This document shows, piece after piece, positions 9,350-19,658 of a stretch of DNA of 64,000 bases; positions within the stretch are counted from its first letter, which is position 1; each line of letters opens with the position of its first letter. The notes beneath the pieces were generated by a model. The model worked only from the letters and a program-made list of their open reading frames with translations. It had not been told where the DNA came from and made no database searches. The DNA comes from Allodiplogaster sudhausi (Eukaryota > Nematoda > Chromadorea > Rhabditida > Diplogasteridae), in NCBI GenBank assembly GCA_945643635.1, contig CALZFC010000171.1:101398-165397 (forward strand). The letters run 5' to 3'. The position numbers and the translations under genes are program-made.

Positions 9350-9422
9350 GCTCTTGTGGCGCAATCGGCAGCGCGTTCGGCTGTTAACCGAAAGGTCGGT
9401 GGTTCGAACCCACCCAGGAGCG
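9350..9422 (+). tRNA. tRNA-Asn(GTT)
   Basis: Consensus copy; T run broken to CTTGTTATA, no T4. Confidence 0.9.
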
Positions 9423-9634
9423 AAAACTTGTTATATATGTCGAGTCATGGAACAAGTTTTATTTTCAAATCTGCCGAAATAATATATTCTTGACATATCA
9501 GCAAAAACCGATGTCGAGCATTTGTGGCGGTAGGAGGGAAGACGTTTTGGCCATGTCTATCCAAGGATCAAGTTTTATTTTCATATCTACAGAAATAGTA
9601 TATTTTTGACATAGCTGTAGATAACACATTACGT

Positions 9635-9707
9635 GCTCTTGTGGCGCAATCGGCAGCGCGTTCGGCTGTTAACCGAAAGGTCGGTGGTTCGAACCCACCC
9701 AGGAGCG
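9635..9707 (+). tRNA. tRNA-Asn(GTT)
   Basis: Consensus copy, 5-T tail. Confidence 0.92.
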
Positions 9708-9919
9708 AAAACTTTTTATATATGTCGAGTCATGGAACAAGTTTTATTTTCAAATCTGCCGAAATAATATATTCTTGACATATCAGCAAAAACCGATGTC
9801 GAGCATTTGTGGCGGTAGGAGCAAAGACGTTTTGGCCATGTCTAGCCAAGGATCAAGTTTTATTTTCATATCTACAGAAATAGTATATTTTTGACATACC
9901 TGTAGATAACACATTACGT

Positions 9920-9992
9920 GCTCTTGTGGCGCAATCGGCAGCGCGTTCGGCTGTTAACCGAAAGGTCGGTGGTTCGAACCCACCCAGGAGCG
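9920..9992 (+). tRNA. tRNA-Asn(GTT)
   Basis: Consensus copy, 5-T tail (TTTTTGTCC type); AT-tract spacer. Confidence 0.92.
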
Positions 9993-10206
9993 AAAACTTT
10001 TTGTCCATGTAGAGTCATGGAACAAGTTTTGTTTTCAAATCTGTCGAAATATTATATTATTTTTGACATAGCAGCAAAAACCGATGTCGAGCATTTGTGG
10101 CGGTAGGAGCAAAGACGTTTTGGCCATATCTCGTCAAGGATCAAGTTTTATTTTAAATATACAGAAATAGTATATTTTTGATATTGCTGCAGATAACAGA
10201 TTCCCT

Positions 10207-10279
10207 GCTCTTGTGGCGCAATGGGCAGCACGTTCGGTTGTTGACCGAAAGGTGGGTGATTCGAACCCACCCAGGAGCG
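10207..10279 (+). pseudogene. degenerate tRNA-Asn(GTT), G37 family
   Basis: Same changes as the copy at 186. 4-T tail. Confidence 0.65.
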
Positions 10280-10491
10280 AATTCATTTTATAAATGTCGA
10301 GTCAAGGATCAAGTTTTATTTTCAAATCTGCCGAAATAATATATTCTTGACATAGCAGCAAAAACCGATGTCGAGCATTTGTGGCGGTAGGAGCGAAGAC
10401 GTTTTGGCCATGTCTAGTCAAGGATCCAGTTTTATTTTCATATCTACAGAAATAGTATATTTTTGATATAGCTGTAGATAACATATTCCGT

Positions 10492-10564
10492 GCTCTTGTG
10501 GCGCAATCGGCAGCGCGTTCCGCTGTTAACCGAAAGGTCGGGGGTTCGAACACACCCAGGAGCG
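10492..10564 (+). pseudogene. degenerate tRNA-Asn(GTT), C61A/G30C family
   Basis: Same changes as the copy at 471 (G30C, T51G, C61A). 4-T tail. Confidence 0.65.
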
Positions 10565-10891
10565 AATTCATTTTATATATGTAGAGTCAACGATCAAGTT
10601 TTGTTTTCAAATCTGCCAAAATATTATATTTTTGACAAGCAGCAAAAACCGATGTTGAGCATTTGTGGCGGTAGGAGCAAAGACGTTTTGGCCATGTCTC
10701 GTCAAGGATCAAGTTTTATTTTAAAATCTGCCGAAATAATATATTTTTGACATTGCAGCAAAAACCGATGTTGAGCATTTGTGGCGGTAGGAGCGAAGAC
10801 GTTTTGGCCATGTCTAGCCAAGGATCAAGTTTTATTTTCATATCTACAGAAATAGTATATTTTTGACATGGCTGCAGATAACAGATTCCCT
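10565..10891 (+). repeat. extended spacer with two tRNA ghosts
   Basis: Ghosts begin at 10659 and 10775. Confidence 0.85.
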
Positions 10892-10964
10892 GCTCTTGTG
10901 GCGCAATCGGCAGCGCGTTCGGCTGTTAACCGAAAGGTCGGTGGTTCGAACCCACCCAGGAGCG
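10892..10964 (+). tRNA. tRNA-Asn(GTT)
   Basis: Consensus copy; no T4. Confidence 0.9.
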
Positions 10965-11176
10965 AAAACTTATTGTCCATGTAGAGTCATGGAACAAGTT
11001 TTATTTTCAAATCTGCCGAAATAATATATTCTTGACATATGAGCAAAAACCGATGTCGAGCACTTGTGGCGGCAGGAGCGAAGACGTTTTGGCCATTTCT
11101 AGTCAAGGATCATATCTTATTTTCATATCTACAGAAATAGTATATTTTTGACACAGCGGTAGATAACACATTACGT

Positions 11177-11249
11177 GCTCTTGTGGCGCAATCGGCAGCG
11201 CGTTCGGCTGTTAACCGAAAGGTCGGTGGTTCGAACCCACCCAGGAGCG
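11177..11249 (+). tRNA. tRNA-Asn(GTT)
   Basis: Consensus copy; no T4; private 5' flank CAGCGGTAG. Confidence 0.9.
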
Positions 11250-11461
11250 AAAACTTATTGTCCATGTAGAGTCATGGAACAAGTTTTATTTTCAAATCTG
11301 CCGAAATAATATATTCTTGACATATGAGCAAAAACCGATGTCGAGCACTTGTGGCGGCAGGAGCGAAGACGTTTTGGCCATTTCTAGTCAAGGATCATGT
11401 CTTATTTTCATATCTACAGAAATAGTAAATTTTTGACATACCTGTAGATAACACATTACGT

Positions 11462-11534
11462 GCTCTTGTGGCGCAATCGGCAGCGCGTTCGGCTGTTAAC
11501 CGAAAGGTCGGTGGTTCGAACCCACCCAGGAGCG
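11462..11534 (+). tRNA. tRNA-Asn(GTT)
   Basis: Consensus copy, 5-T tail; TATA-like element mutated to TAAATTTTT. Confidence 0.92.
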
Positions 11535-11746
11535 AAAACTTTTTATATATGTCGAGTCATGGAACAAGTTTTATTTTCAAATCTGCCGAAATAATATATT
11601 CTTGACATATCAGCAAAAACCGATGTCGAGCATTTGTGGCGGTAGGAGGGAAGACGTTTTGGCCATGTCTAGCCAAGGATCAAGTTTTATTTTCATATCT
11701 ACAGAAATAGTATATTTTTGACATGGCTGCAGATAACAGATTCCCT

Positions 11747-11819
11747 GCTCTTGTGGCGCAATCGGCAGCGCGTTCGGCTGTTAACCGAAAGGTCGGTGGT
11801 TCGAACCCACCCAGGAGCG
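11747..11819 (+). tRNA. tRNA-Asn(GTT)
   Basis: Consensus copy; CTTGTTATA tail, no T4. Confidence 0.9.
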
Positions 11820-12031
11820 AAAACTTGTTATATATGTCGAGTCATGGAACAAGTTTTATTTTCAAATCTGCCGAAATAATATATTCTTGACATATCAGGA
11901 AAAACCGATGTCGAGCATTTGTGGCGGTAGGAGGGAAGACGTTTTGGCCATGTCTATCCAAGGATCAAGTTTTATTTTCATATCTACAGAAATAGTATAT
12001 TTTTGACATAGCTGTAGATAACACATTACGT

Positions 12032-12104
12032 GCTCTTGTGGCGCAATCGGCAGCGCGTTCGGCTGTTAACCGAAAGGTCGGTGGTTCGAACCCACCCAGG
12101 AGCG
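12032..12104 (+). tRNA. tRNA-Asn(GTT)
   Basis: Consensus copy; no T4. Confidence 0.9.
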
Positions 12105-12316
12105 AAAACTTATTGTCCATGTAGAGTCATGGAACAAGTTTTATTTTCAAATCTGCCGAAATAATATATTCTTGACATATGAGCAAAAACCGATGTCGAG
12201 CATTTGTGGCGGCAGGAGCGAAGACGTTTTGGCCATTTCTAGTCAAGGATCATATCTTATTTTCATATCTACAGAAATAGTATATTTTTGACACAGCGGT
12301 AGATAACACATTACGT

Positions 12317-12389
12317 GCTCTTGTGGCGCAATCGGCAGCGCGTTCGGCTGTTAACCGAAAGGTCGGTGGTTCGAACCCACCCAGGAGCG
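12317..12389 (+). tRNA. tRNA-Asn(GTT)
   Basis: Consensus copy; no T4; flank CAGCGGTAG. Confidence 0.9.
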
Positions 12390-12601
12390 AAAACTTATTG
12401 TCCATGTAGAGTCATGGAACAAGTTTTATTTTCAAATCTGCCGAAATAATATATTCTTGACATATGAGCAAAAACCGATGTCGAGCACTTGTGGCGGCAG
12501 GAGCGAAGACGTTTTGGCCATTTCTAGTCAAGGATCATGTCTTATTTTCATATCTACAGAAATAGTATATTTTTGACATACCTGTAGATAACACATTACG
12601 T

Positions 12602-12674
12602 GCTCTTGTGGCGCAATCGGCAGCGCGTTCGGCTGTTAACCGAAAGGTCGGTGGTTCGAACCCACCCAGGAGCG
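12602..12674 (+). tRNA. tRNA-Asn(GTT)
   Basis: Consensus copy, 5-T tail. Confidence 0.92.
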
Positions 12675-12886
12675 AAAACTTTTTATATATGTCGAGTCAT
12701 GGAACAAGTTTTATTTTCAAATCTGCCGAAATAATATATTCTTGACATATCAGCAAAAACCGATGTCGAGCATTTGTGGCGGTAGGAGGGAAGACGTTTT
12801 GGCCATGTCTAGCCAAGGATCAAGTTTTATTTTCATATCTACAGAAATAGTATATTTTTGACATGGCTGCAGATAACAGATTCCCT

Positions 12887-12959
12887 GCTCTTGTGGCGCA
12901 ATCGGCAGCGCGTTCGGCTGTTAACCGAAAGGTCGGTGGTTCGAACCCACCCAGGAGCG
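12887..12959 (+). tRNA. tRNA-Asn(GTT)
   Basis: Consensus copy, 5-T tail. Confidence 0.92.
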
Positions 12960-13171
12960 AAAACTTTTTATATATGTCGAGTCATGGAACAAGTTTTATT
13001 TTCAAATCTGCCGAAATAATATATTCTTGACATATCAGCAAAAACCGATGTCGAGCATTTGTGGCGGTAGGAGGGAAGACGTTTTGGCCATGTCTATCCA
13101 AGGATCAAGTTTTATTTTCATATCTACAGAAATAGTATATTTTTGACATAGCTGTAGATAACACATTACGT

Positions 13172-13244
13172 GCTCTTGTGGCGCAATCGGCAGCGCGTTC
13201 GGCTGTTAACCGAAAGGTCGGTGGTTCGAACCCACCCAGGAGCG
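13172..13244 (+). tRNA. tRNA-Asn(GTT)
   Basis: Consensus copy, 5-T tail. Confidence 0.92.
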
Positions 13245-13456
13245 AAAACTTTTTATATATGTCGAGTCATGGAACAAGTTTTATTTTCAAATCTGCCGAA
13301 ATAATATATTCTTGACATATCAGGAAAAACCGATGTCGAGCATTTGTGGCGGCAGGAGCAAAGACGTTTTGGCCATGTCTAGCCAAGGATCAAGTTTTAT
13401 TTTCATATCTACAGAAATAGTATATTTTTGACATAGCTGTAGATAACACATTACGT

Positions 13457-13529
13457 GCTCTTGTGGCGCAATCGGCAGCGCGTTCGGCTGTTAACCGAAA
13501 GGTCGGTGGTTCGAACCCACCCAGGAGCG
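13457..13529 (+). tRNA. tRNA-Asn(GTT)
   Basis: Consensus copy, 5-T tail (TTTTTGTCC type). Confidence 0.92.
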
Positions 13530-13741
13530 AAAACTTTTTGTCCATGTAGAGTCATGGAACAAGTTTTATTTTCAAATCTGCCGAAATAATATATTCTTGA
13601 CATATGAGCAAAAACCGATGTCGAGCACTTGTGGCGGCAGGAGCGAAGACGTTTTGGCCATTTCTAGTCAAGGATCATATCTTATTTTCATATCTACAGA
13701 AATAGTATATTTTTGACACAGCGGTAGATAACACATTACGT

Positions 13742-13814
13742 GCTCTTGTGGCGCAATCGGCAGCGCGTTCGGCTGTTAACCGAAAGGTCGGTGGTTCGAA
13801 CCCACCCAGGAGCG
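13742..13814 (+). tRNA. tRNA-Asn(GTT)
   Basis: Consensus copy; no T4; flank CAGCGGTAG. Confidence 0.9.
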
Positions 13815-14026
13815 AAAACTTATTGTCCATGTAGAGTCATGGAACAAGTTTTATTTTCAAATCTGCCGAAATAATATATTCTTGACATATGAGCAAAAAC
13901 CGATGTCGAGCACTTGTGGCGGCAGGAGCGAAGACGTTTTGGCCATTTCTAGTCAAGGATCATGTCTTATTTTCATATCTACAGAAATAGTATATTTTTG
14001 ACATACCTGTAGATAACACATTACGT

Positions 14027-14099
14027 GCTCTTGTGGCGCAATCGGCAGCGCGTTCGGCTGTTAACCGAAAGGTCGGTGGTTCGAACCCACCCAGGAGCG
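14027..14099 (+). tRNA. tRNA-Asn(GTT)
   Basis: Consensus copy, 5-T tail. Confidence 0.92.
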
Positions 14100-14311
14100 A
14101 AAACTTTTTATATATGTCGAGTCATGGAACAAGTTTTATTTTCAAATCTGCCGAAATAATATATTCTTGACATATCAGCAAAAACCGATGTCGAGCATTT
14201 GTGGCGGTAGGAGGGAAGACGTTTTGGCCATGTCTAGCCAAGGATCAAGTTTTATTTTCATATCTACAGAAATAGTATATTTTTGACATGGCTGCAGATA
14301 ACAGATTACCT

Positions 14312-14384
14312 GCTCTTGTGGCGCAATCGGCAGCGCGTTCGGCTGTTAACCGAAAGGTCGGTGGTTCGAACCCACCCAGGAGCG
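14312..14384 (+). tRNA. tRNA-Asn(GTT)
   Basis: Consensus copy, 5-T tail. Confidence 0.92.
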
Positions 14385-14596
14385 AAAACTTTTTATATAT
14401 GTCGAGTCATGGAACAAGTTTTATTTTCAAATCTGCCGAAATAATATATTCTTGACATATCAGGAAAAACCGATGTCGAGCATTTGTGGCGGTAGGAGGG
14501 AAGACGTTTTGGCCATGTCTATCCAAGGATCAAGTTTTATTTTCATATCTACAGAAATAGTATATTTTTGACATAGCTGTAGATAACACATTACGT

Positions 14597-14669
14597 GCTC
14601 TTGTGGCGCAATCGGCAGCGCGTTCGGCTGTTAACCGAAAGGTCGGTGGTTCGAACCCACCCAGGAGCG
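14597..14669 (+). tRNA. tRNA-Asn(GTT)
   Basis: Consensus copy, 5-T tail. Confidence 0.92.
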
Positions 14670-14881
14670 AAAACTTTTTATATATGTCGAGTCATGGAAC
14701 AAGTTTTATTTTCAAATCTGCCGAAATAATATATTCTTGACATATCAGGAAAAACCGATGTCGAGCATTTGTGGCGGCAGGAGCAAAGACGTTTTGGCCA
14801 TGTCTAGCCAAGGATCAAGTTTTATTTTCATATCTACAGAAATAGTATATTTTTGACATAGCTGTAGATAACACATTACGT

Positions 14882-14954
14882 GCTCTTGTGGCGCAATCGG
14901 CAGCGCGTTCGGCTGTTAACCGAAAGGTCGGTAGTTCGAACCCACCCAGGAGCG
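14882..14954 (+). tRNA. tRNA-Asn(GTT), G52A
   Basis: The T stem is GGTAG against CCACC, one A-C mismatch that also alters the first B-box base. 5-T tail (TTTTTGTCC type). Confidence 0.75.
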
Positions 14955-15166
14955 AAAACTTTTTGTCCATGTAGAGTCATGGAACAAGTTTTGTTTTCAA
15001 ATCTGTCGAAATAATATATTCTTGACATATCAGCAAAAACCGATGTCGAGCATTTGTGGCGGTAGGAGGGAAGACGTTTTGGCCATGTCTAGCCAAGGAT
15101 CAAGTTTTATTTTCATATCTACAGAAATAGTATATTTTTGACATGGCTGCAGATAACAGATTCCCT

Positions 15167-15239
15167 GCTCTTGTGGCGCAATCGGCAGCGCGTTCGGCTG
15201 TTAACCGAAAGGTCGGTGGTTCGAACCCACCCAGGAGCG
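15167..15239 (+). tRNA. tRNA-Asn(GTT)
   Basis: Consensus copy, 5-T tail. Confidence 0.92.
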
Positions 15240-15451
15240 AAAACTTTTTATATATGTCGAGTCATGGAACAAGTTTTATTTTCAAATCTGCCGAAATAAT
15301 ATATTCTTGACATATCAGGAAAAACCGATGTCGAGCATTTGTGGCGGTAGGAGGGAAGACGTTTTGGCCATGTCTATCCAAGGATCAAGTTTTATTTTCA
15401 TATCTACAGAAATAGTATATTTTTGACATAGCTGTAGATAACACATTACGT

Positions 15452-15524
15452 GCTCTTGTGGCGCAATCGGCAGCGCGTTCGGCTGTTAACCGAAAGGTCG
15501 GTGGTTCGAACCCACCCAGGAGCG
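15452..15524 (+). tRNA. tRNA-Asn(GTT)
   Basis: Consensus copy, 5-T tail. Confidence 0.92.
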
Positions 15525-15736
15525 AAAACTTTTTATATATGTCGAGTCATGGAACAAGTTTTATTTTCAAATCTGCCGAAATAATATATTCTTGACATAT
15601 CAGGAAAAACCGATGTCGAGCATTTGTGGCGGCAGGAGCAAAGACGTTTTGGCCATGTCTAGCCAAGGATCAAGTTTTATTTTCATATCTACAGAAATAG
15701 TATATTTTTGACATACCTGTAGATAACACATTACGT

Positions 15737-15809
15737 GCTCTTGTGGCGCAATCGGCAGCGCGTTCGGCTGTTAACCGAAAGGTCGGTAGTTCGAACCCAC
15801 CCAGGAGCG
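15737..15809 (+). tRNA. tRNA-Asn(GTT), G52A
   Basis: Same G52A change as at 14882, 855 bp away. 5-T tail (TTTTTGTCC type), AT-tract spacer. Confidence 0.75.
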
Positions 15810-16030
15810 AAAACTTTTTGTCCATGTAGAGTCATGGAACAAGTTTTGTTTTCAAATCTGTCGAAATATTATATTTATTATATTTTTGACATAGCAGCAA
15901 AAACCGATGTTGAGCATTTGTGGCGGTAGGAGCAAAGACGTTTTGGCCATATCTCGTCAAGGATCAAGTTTTATTTTAAAATATACCGAAATAGTATATT
16001 TTTGATATTGCTGCAGATAACAGATTCCCT

Positions 16031-16103
16031 GCTCTTGTGGCGCAATGGGCAGCACGTTCGGTTGTTGACCGAAAGGTGGGTGATTCGAACCCACCCAGGA
16101 GCG
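16031..16103 (+). pseudogene. degenerate tRNA-Asn(GTT), G37 family
   Basis: Same changes as the copy at 186. 4-T tail. Confidence 0.65.
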
Positions 16104-16315
16104 AATTCATTTTATAAATGTCGAGTCAAGGATCAAGTTTTATTTTCAAATCTGCCGAAATAATATATTCTTGACATAGCAGCAAAAACCGATGTCGAGC
16201 ATTTGTGGCGGTAGGAGCGAAGATGTTTTGGCCATGTCTAGTCAAGGATCCAGTTTTATTTTCATATCTACAGAAATAGTATATTTTTGATATAGCTGTA
16301 GATAACATATTCCGT

Positions 16316-16388
16316 GCTCTTGTGGCGCAATCGGCAGCGCGTTCCGCTGTTAACCGAAAGGTCGGGGGTTCGAACACACCCAGGAGCG
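16316..16388 (+). pseudogene. degenerate tRNA-Asn(GTT), C61A/G30C family
   Basis: G30C, T51G and C61A as at 471. 4-T tail. Confidence 0.65.
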
Positions 16389-16716
16389 AATTCATTTTAT
16401 ATATGTAGAGTCAACGATCAAGTTTTGTTTTCAAATCTGCCAAAATATTATATTTTTGACATAGCAGCAAAAACCGATGTTGAGCATTTGTGGCGGTAGG
16501 AGCAAAGACGTTTTGGCCATGTCTCGTCAAGGATCAAGTTTTATTTTAAAATCTGCCGAAATAATATATTTTTGACATTGCAGCAAAAACCGATGTTGAG
16601 CATTTGTGGCGGTAGGAGCGAAGACGTTTTGGCCATGTCTAGCCAAGGATCAAGTTTTATTTTCATATCTACATAAATAGTATATTTTTGACATGGCTGC
16701 AGATAACAGATTCCCC
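16389..16716 (+). repeat. extended spacer with two tRNA ghosts
   Basis: Ghosts begin at 16484 and 16600. It is the last extended spacer before the inversion and carries the private change CTACATAAATAG near 16671. Confidence 0.85.
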
Positions 16717-16789
16717 GCTCTTGTGGCGCAATCGGCAGCGCGTTCGGCTGTTAACCGAAAGGTCGGCGGTTTGAACCCACCCAGGAGCG
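16717..16789 (+). pseudogene. degenerate tRNA-Asn(GTT), last + copy before inversion
   Basis: Private T51C (T-stem mismatch) and C56T (GGTTTGAACCC; C56 is near-invariant and part of the B box). No T4 tail. It is probably inactive, as expected of an array-edge copy. Confidence 0.7.
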
Positions 16790-17189
16790 AAAACTTATTG
16801 TCCATGTAGAGTCATGGAACAAGTTTTATTTTCAAATCTGCCGAAATAATATATTCTTCACATATGAGCAAAAACCGATGTCGAGCACTTGTGGCGGCAG
16901 GAGCGAAGACGTTTTGGCCATTTCTAGTCAAGGATCATATCTTATTTTCAACGCGCTGCCGATTGCGCCACAAGAGCAGGGAATCTGTTATCTGCAGCCA
17001 TGTCAAAAATATACTATTTCTGTAGATATGAAAATAAAACTTGATCCTTGGCTAGACATGGCCAAAACGTCTTCGCTCCAACCGCCACAAATGCTCGACA
17101 TCGGTTTTTGCTGATATGTCAAGAATATATTATTTCGGCAGATTTGAAAATAAAACTTGTTCCATGACTCTACATGGACAAAAAGTTTT
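16790..17189. other. inversion junction between convergent array halves
   Basis: Left of the breakpoint is + spacer ending CTTATTTTCA. Right of it, 16951-16977 is the 5' 27 nt of a leftward tRNA. The two sides share at most a single A. Neighbouring sequence carries private substitutions on both sides (ATTCTTCACATATG, CGCTCCAACCGCC). No insertion, mobile element or inverted-repeat arm other than the array itself is visible. Confidence 0.85.
16951..16977 (-). pseudogene. tRNA-Asn 5' fragment truncated at inversion
   Basis: Only the first 27 nt of the tRNA (acceptor 5' strand, D arm) remain. The 3' part is replaced by oppositely oriented spacer. Confidence 0.85.
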
Positions 17190-17262
17190 CGCTCCGGTAT
17201 GGGTTCGAACCACCGACCTTTCGGTTAACAGCCGAACGCGCTGCCGATTGCGCCACAAGAGC
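17190..17262 (-). pseudogene. degenerate tRNA-Asn(GTT), first - copy after inversion
   Basis: The 3' end reads CCCATACCGGAGCG instead of CCCACCCAGGAGCG. T-stem pairs 49-65 and 50-64 and acceptor pair 6-67 are altered or lost. The changes are private to this copy. 5-T tail. Confidence 0.7.
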
Positions 17263-17474
17263 ACGTAATGTGTTATCTACAGGTATGTCAAAAATATACT
17301 ATTTCTGTAGATATGAAAATAAGACATGATCCTTGACTAGAAATGGCCAAAACGTCTTCGCTCCTGCCGCCACAAGTGCTCGACATCGGTTTTTGCTTAT
17401 ATGTCAAGAATATATTATTTCGGCAGATTTGAAAATAAAACTTGTTCCATGACTCTACATGGACAATAAGTTTT

Positions 17475-17547
17475 CGCTCCTGGGTGGGTTCGAACCACCG
17501 ATCTTTCGGTTAACAGCCGAACGCGCTGCCGATTGCGCCACAAGAGC
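17475..17547 (-). tRNA. tRNA-Asn(GTT), variable-loop variant
   Basis: Variable loop AGATC (G46A), otherwise consensus; no T4. Confidence 0.82.
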
Positions 17548-17643
17548 ACGCAATGTGTTATCTACCGCTGTGTCAAAAATATACTATTTCTGTAGATATG
17601 AAAATAAGATATGATCCTTGACTAGAAATGGCCAAAACGTCTT

Positions 17644-17664
17644 CGCTCCTGCCGCCACAAGTGC
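17644..17664 (-). pseudogene. 21-nt tRNA-Asn ghost in spacer (representative, - block)
   Basis: In sense orientation it reads GCACTTGTGGCG then GCAGGAGCG. This ghost allele keeps CAGGAGCG, identical to the real tRNA 3' end, and so supports the tRNA origin better than the GTAGGAGCG allele. Confidence 0.8.
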
Positions 17665-17759
17665 TCGACATCGGTTTTTGCTCATATGTCAAGAATATAT
17701 TATTTCGGCAGATTTGAAAATAAAACTTGTTCCATGACTCGACATATATAAAAAGTTTT

Positions 17760-17832
17760 CGCTCCTGGGTGGGTTCGAACCACCGACCTTTCGGTTAACA
17801 GCCGAACGCGCTGCCGATTGCGCCACAAGAGC
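17760..17832 (-). tRNA. tRNA-Asn(GTT)
   Basis: Consensus copy, 5-T tail. Confidence 0.92.
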
Positions 17833-18160
17833 ACGTAATGTGTTATCTACAGCTGTGTCAAAAATATACTATTTCTGTAGATATGAAAATAAAACTGGAT
17901 CCTTGACTAGACATGGCCAAAACGTCTTCGCTCCTACCGCCACAAATGCTCAACATCGGTTTTTGCTGCAATGTCAAAAATATATTATTTCGGCAGATTT
18001 TAAAATAAAACTTGATCCTTGACTAGACATGGCCAAAACATCTTCGCTCCTACCGCCACAAATGCTCGACATCGGTTTTTGCTGCTATGTCAAAAATATA
18101 TTATTTCGGCAGATTTGAAAATAAAACTTGATCCTTGACTCGACATTTATAAAATGAATT
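17833..18160 (-). repeat. extended spacer with two tRNA ghosts
   Basis: Ghost 5' ends lie at 18065 and 17949. Confidence 0.85.
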
Positions 18161-18233
18161 CGCTCCTGGGTGGGTTCGAATCACCCACCTTTCGGTCAAC
18201 AACCGAACGTGCTGCCCATTGCGCCACAAGAGC
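18161..18233 (-). pseudogene. degenerate tRNA-Asn(GTT), G37 family
   Basis: Same changes as at 186; first member of the 570-bp triplet. 4-T tail. Confidence 0.65.
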
Positions 18234-18445
18234 AGGGAATCTGTTATCTGCAGCTATGTCAAAAATATACTATTTCTGTAGATATGAAAATAAAACTTGA
18301 TCCTTGGATAGACATGGCCAAAACGTCTTCACTCCTACCGCCACAAATGCTCGACATCGGTTTTTCCTGATATGTCAAGAATATATTATTTCGGCATATT
18401 TGAAAATAAAACTTGTTCCATGACTCGACATATATAAAAAGTTTT

Positions 18446-18518
18446 CGCTCCTGGGTGGGTTCGAACCACCGACCTTTCGGTTAACAGCCGAACGCGCTGC
18501 CGATTGCGCCACAAGAGC
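18446..18518 (-). tRNA. tRNA-Asn(GTT)
   Basis: Consensus copy, 5-T tail. Confidence 0.92.
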
Positions 18519-18730
18519 ACGTAATGTGTTATCTACAGGTATGTCAAAAATATACTATTTCTGTAGATATGAAAATAAGACATGATCCTTGACTAGAAAT
18601 GGCCAAAACGTCTTCGCTCCTGCCGCCACAAGTGCTCGACATCAGTTTTTGCTGCTATGTCAAAAATATATTATTTCGGCAGATTTGAAAATAAAACTTG
18701 ATCCTTGACTCGACATTTATAAAATGAATT

Positions 18731-18803
18731 CGCTCCTGGGTGGGTTCGAATCACCCACCTTTCGGTCAACAACCGAACGTGCTGCCCATTGCGCCACAAG
18801 AGC
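18731..18803 (-). pseudogene. degenerate tRNA-Asn(GTT), G37 family
   Basis: Same changes as at 186; second of the triplet. 4-T tail. Confidence 0.65.
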
Positions 18804-19015
18804 AGGGAATCTGTTATCTGCAGCTATGTCAAAAATATACTATTTCTGTAGATATGAAAATAAAACTTGATCCTTGGATAGACATGGCCAAAACGTCTTC
18901 ACTCCTACCGCCACAAATGCTCGACATCGGTTTTTCCTGATATGTCAAGAATATATTATTTCGGCATATTTGAAAATAAAACTTGTTCCATGACTCGACA
19001 TATATAAAAAGTTTT

Positions 19016-19088
19016 CGCTCCTGGGTGGGTTCGAACCACCGACCTTTCGGTTAACAGCCGAACGCGCTGCCGATTGCGCCACAAGAGC
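19016..19088 (-). tRNA. tRNA-Asn(GTT)
   Basis: Consensus copy, 5-T tail. Confidence 0.92.
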
Positions 19089-19300
19089 ACGTAATGTGTT
19101 ATCTACAGGTATGTCAAAAATATACTATTTCTGTAGATATGAAAATAAGACATGATCCTTGACTAGAAATGGCCAAAACGTCTTCGCTCCTGCCGCCACA
19201 AGTGCTCGACATCAGTTTTTGCTGCTATGTCAAAAATATATTATTTCGGCAGATTTGAAAATAAAACTTGATCCTTGACTCGACATTTATAAAATGAATT

Positions 19301-19373
19301 CGCTCCTGGGTGGGTTCGAATCACCCACCTTTCGGTCAACAACCGAACGTGCTGCCCATTGCGCCACAAGAGC
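19301..19373 (-). pseudogene. degenerate tRNA-Asn(GTT), G37 family
   Basis: Same changes as at 186; third of the triplet. 4-T tail. Confidence 0.65.
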
Positions 19374-19585
19374 AGGGAATCTGTTATCTGCAGCTATGTC
19401 AAAAATATACTATTTCTGTAGATATGAAAATAAAACTTGATCCTTGGATAGACATGGCCAAAACGTCTTCACTCCTACCGCCACAAATGCTCGACATCGG
19501 TTTTTCCTGATATGTCAAGAATATATTATTTCGGCATATTTGAAAATAAAACTTGTTCCATGACTCGACATATATAAAAAGTTTT

Positions 19586-19658
19586 CGCGCCTGGGTGGGT
19601 TCGAACCACCGACCTTTCGGTTAACAGCCGAACGCGCTGCCGATTGCGCCACAAGAGC
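19586..19658 (-). tRNA. tRNA-Asn(GTT), A70C
   Basis: The acceptor 3' strand reads AGGCGCG (A70C), mismatching T3. 5-T tail. Confidence 0.7.

Larger units (their letters stand above)
186..10206 (+). repeat. super-repeat: three periods starting at G37-type tRNA
   Basis: Each period opens with a unit of the G37 lineage (186, 2293, 4969; the next begins at 10207). A unit with an extended spacer (471, 2578, 5253) follows, then a 3-nt-deleted tRNA (872, 2979, 5653), then ordinary units. Period lengths are 2107, 2676 and 5238 bp. Confidence 0.8.
11140..15810 (+). repeat. higher-order repeats of 3-5 units
   Basis: The private 5' flank CAGCGGTAGATAAC occurs at the tRNAs at 11177, 12317 and 13742 (spacings 1140 and 1425). 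The G52A copies at 14882 and 15737 are 855 bp apart. Flank and tail classes repeat in the same order within each block. Confidence 0.75.
10207..16716 (+). repeat. super-repeat of about 5.8 kb and start of the next
   Basis: The G37-type tRNAs at 10207 and 16031 are 5824 bp apart. Both are followed by the C61A/G30C variant (10492, 16316) and an extended spacer. The 3-nt-deleted tRNA found in the earlier periods is missing here. Confidence 0.8.
1..16950 (+). repeat. tandem array of 285-bp tRNA-Asn units, rightward block
   Basis: Fifty-seven full-length tRNA-Asn(GTT) copies lie head-to-tail, mostly 285 bp apart. In sense order a unit holds: the tRNA (73 nt); a trailer with a T run; a segment of about 65 bp; a 21-nt tRNA ghost starting 168 nt after the tRNA start; a second, related segment of about 65 bp; then the next tRNA. 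Two 5' flanks alternate, ending CACATTACGT or CAGATTCCCT. Tail classes named in the tRNA entries are: '5-T' (CTTTTTATATA or CTTTTTGTCC), '4-T' (ATTCATTTTATA and similar) and 'no T4' (CTTATTGTCC or CTTGTTATA, where the next T4 is about 35 nt downstream). The array runs off the left window edge inside a unit. Confidence 0.97.
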
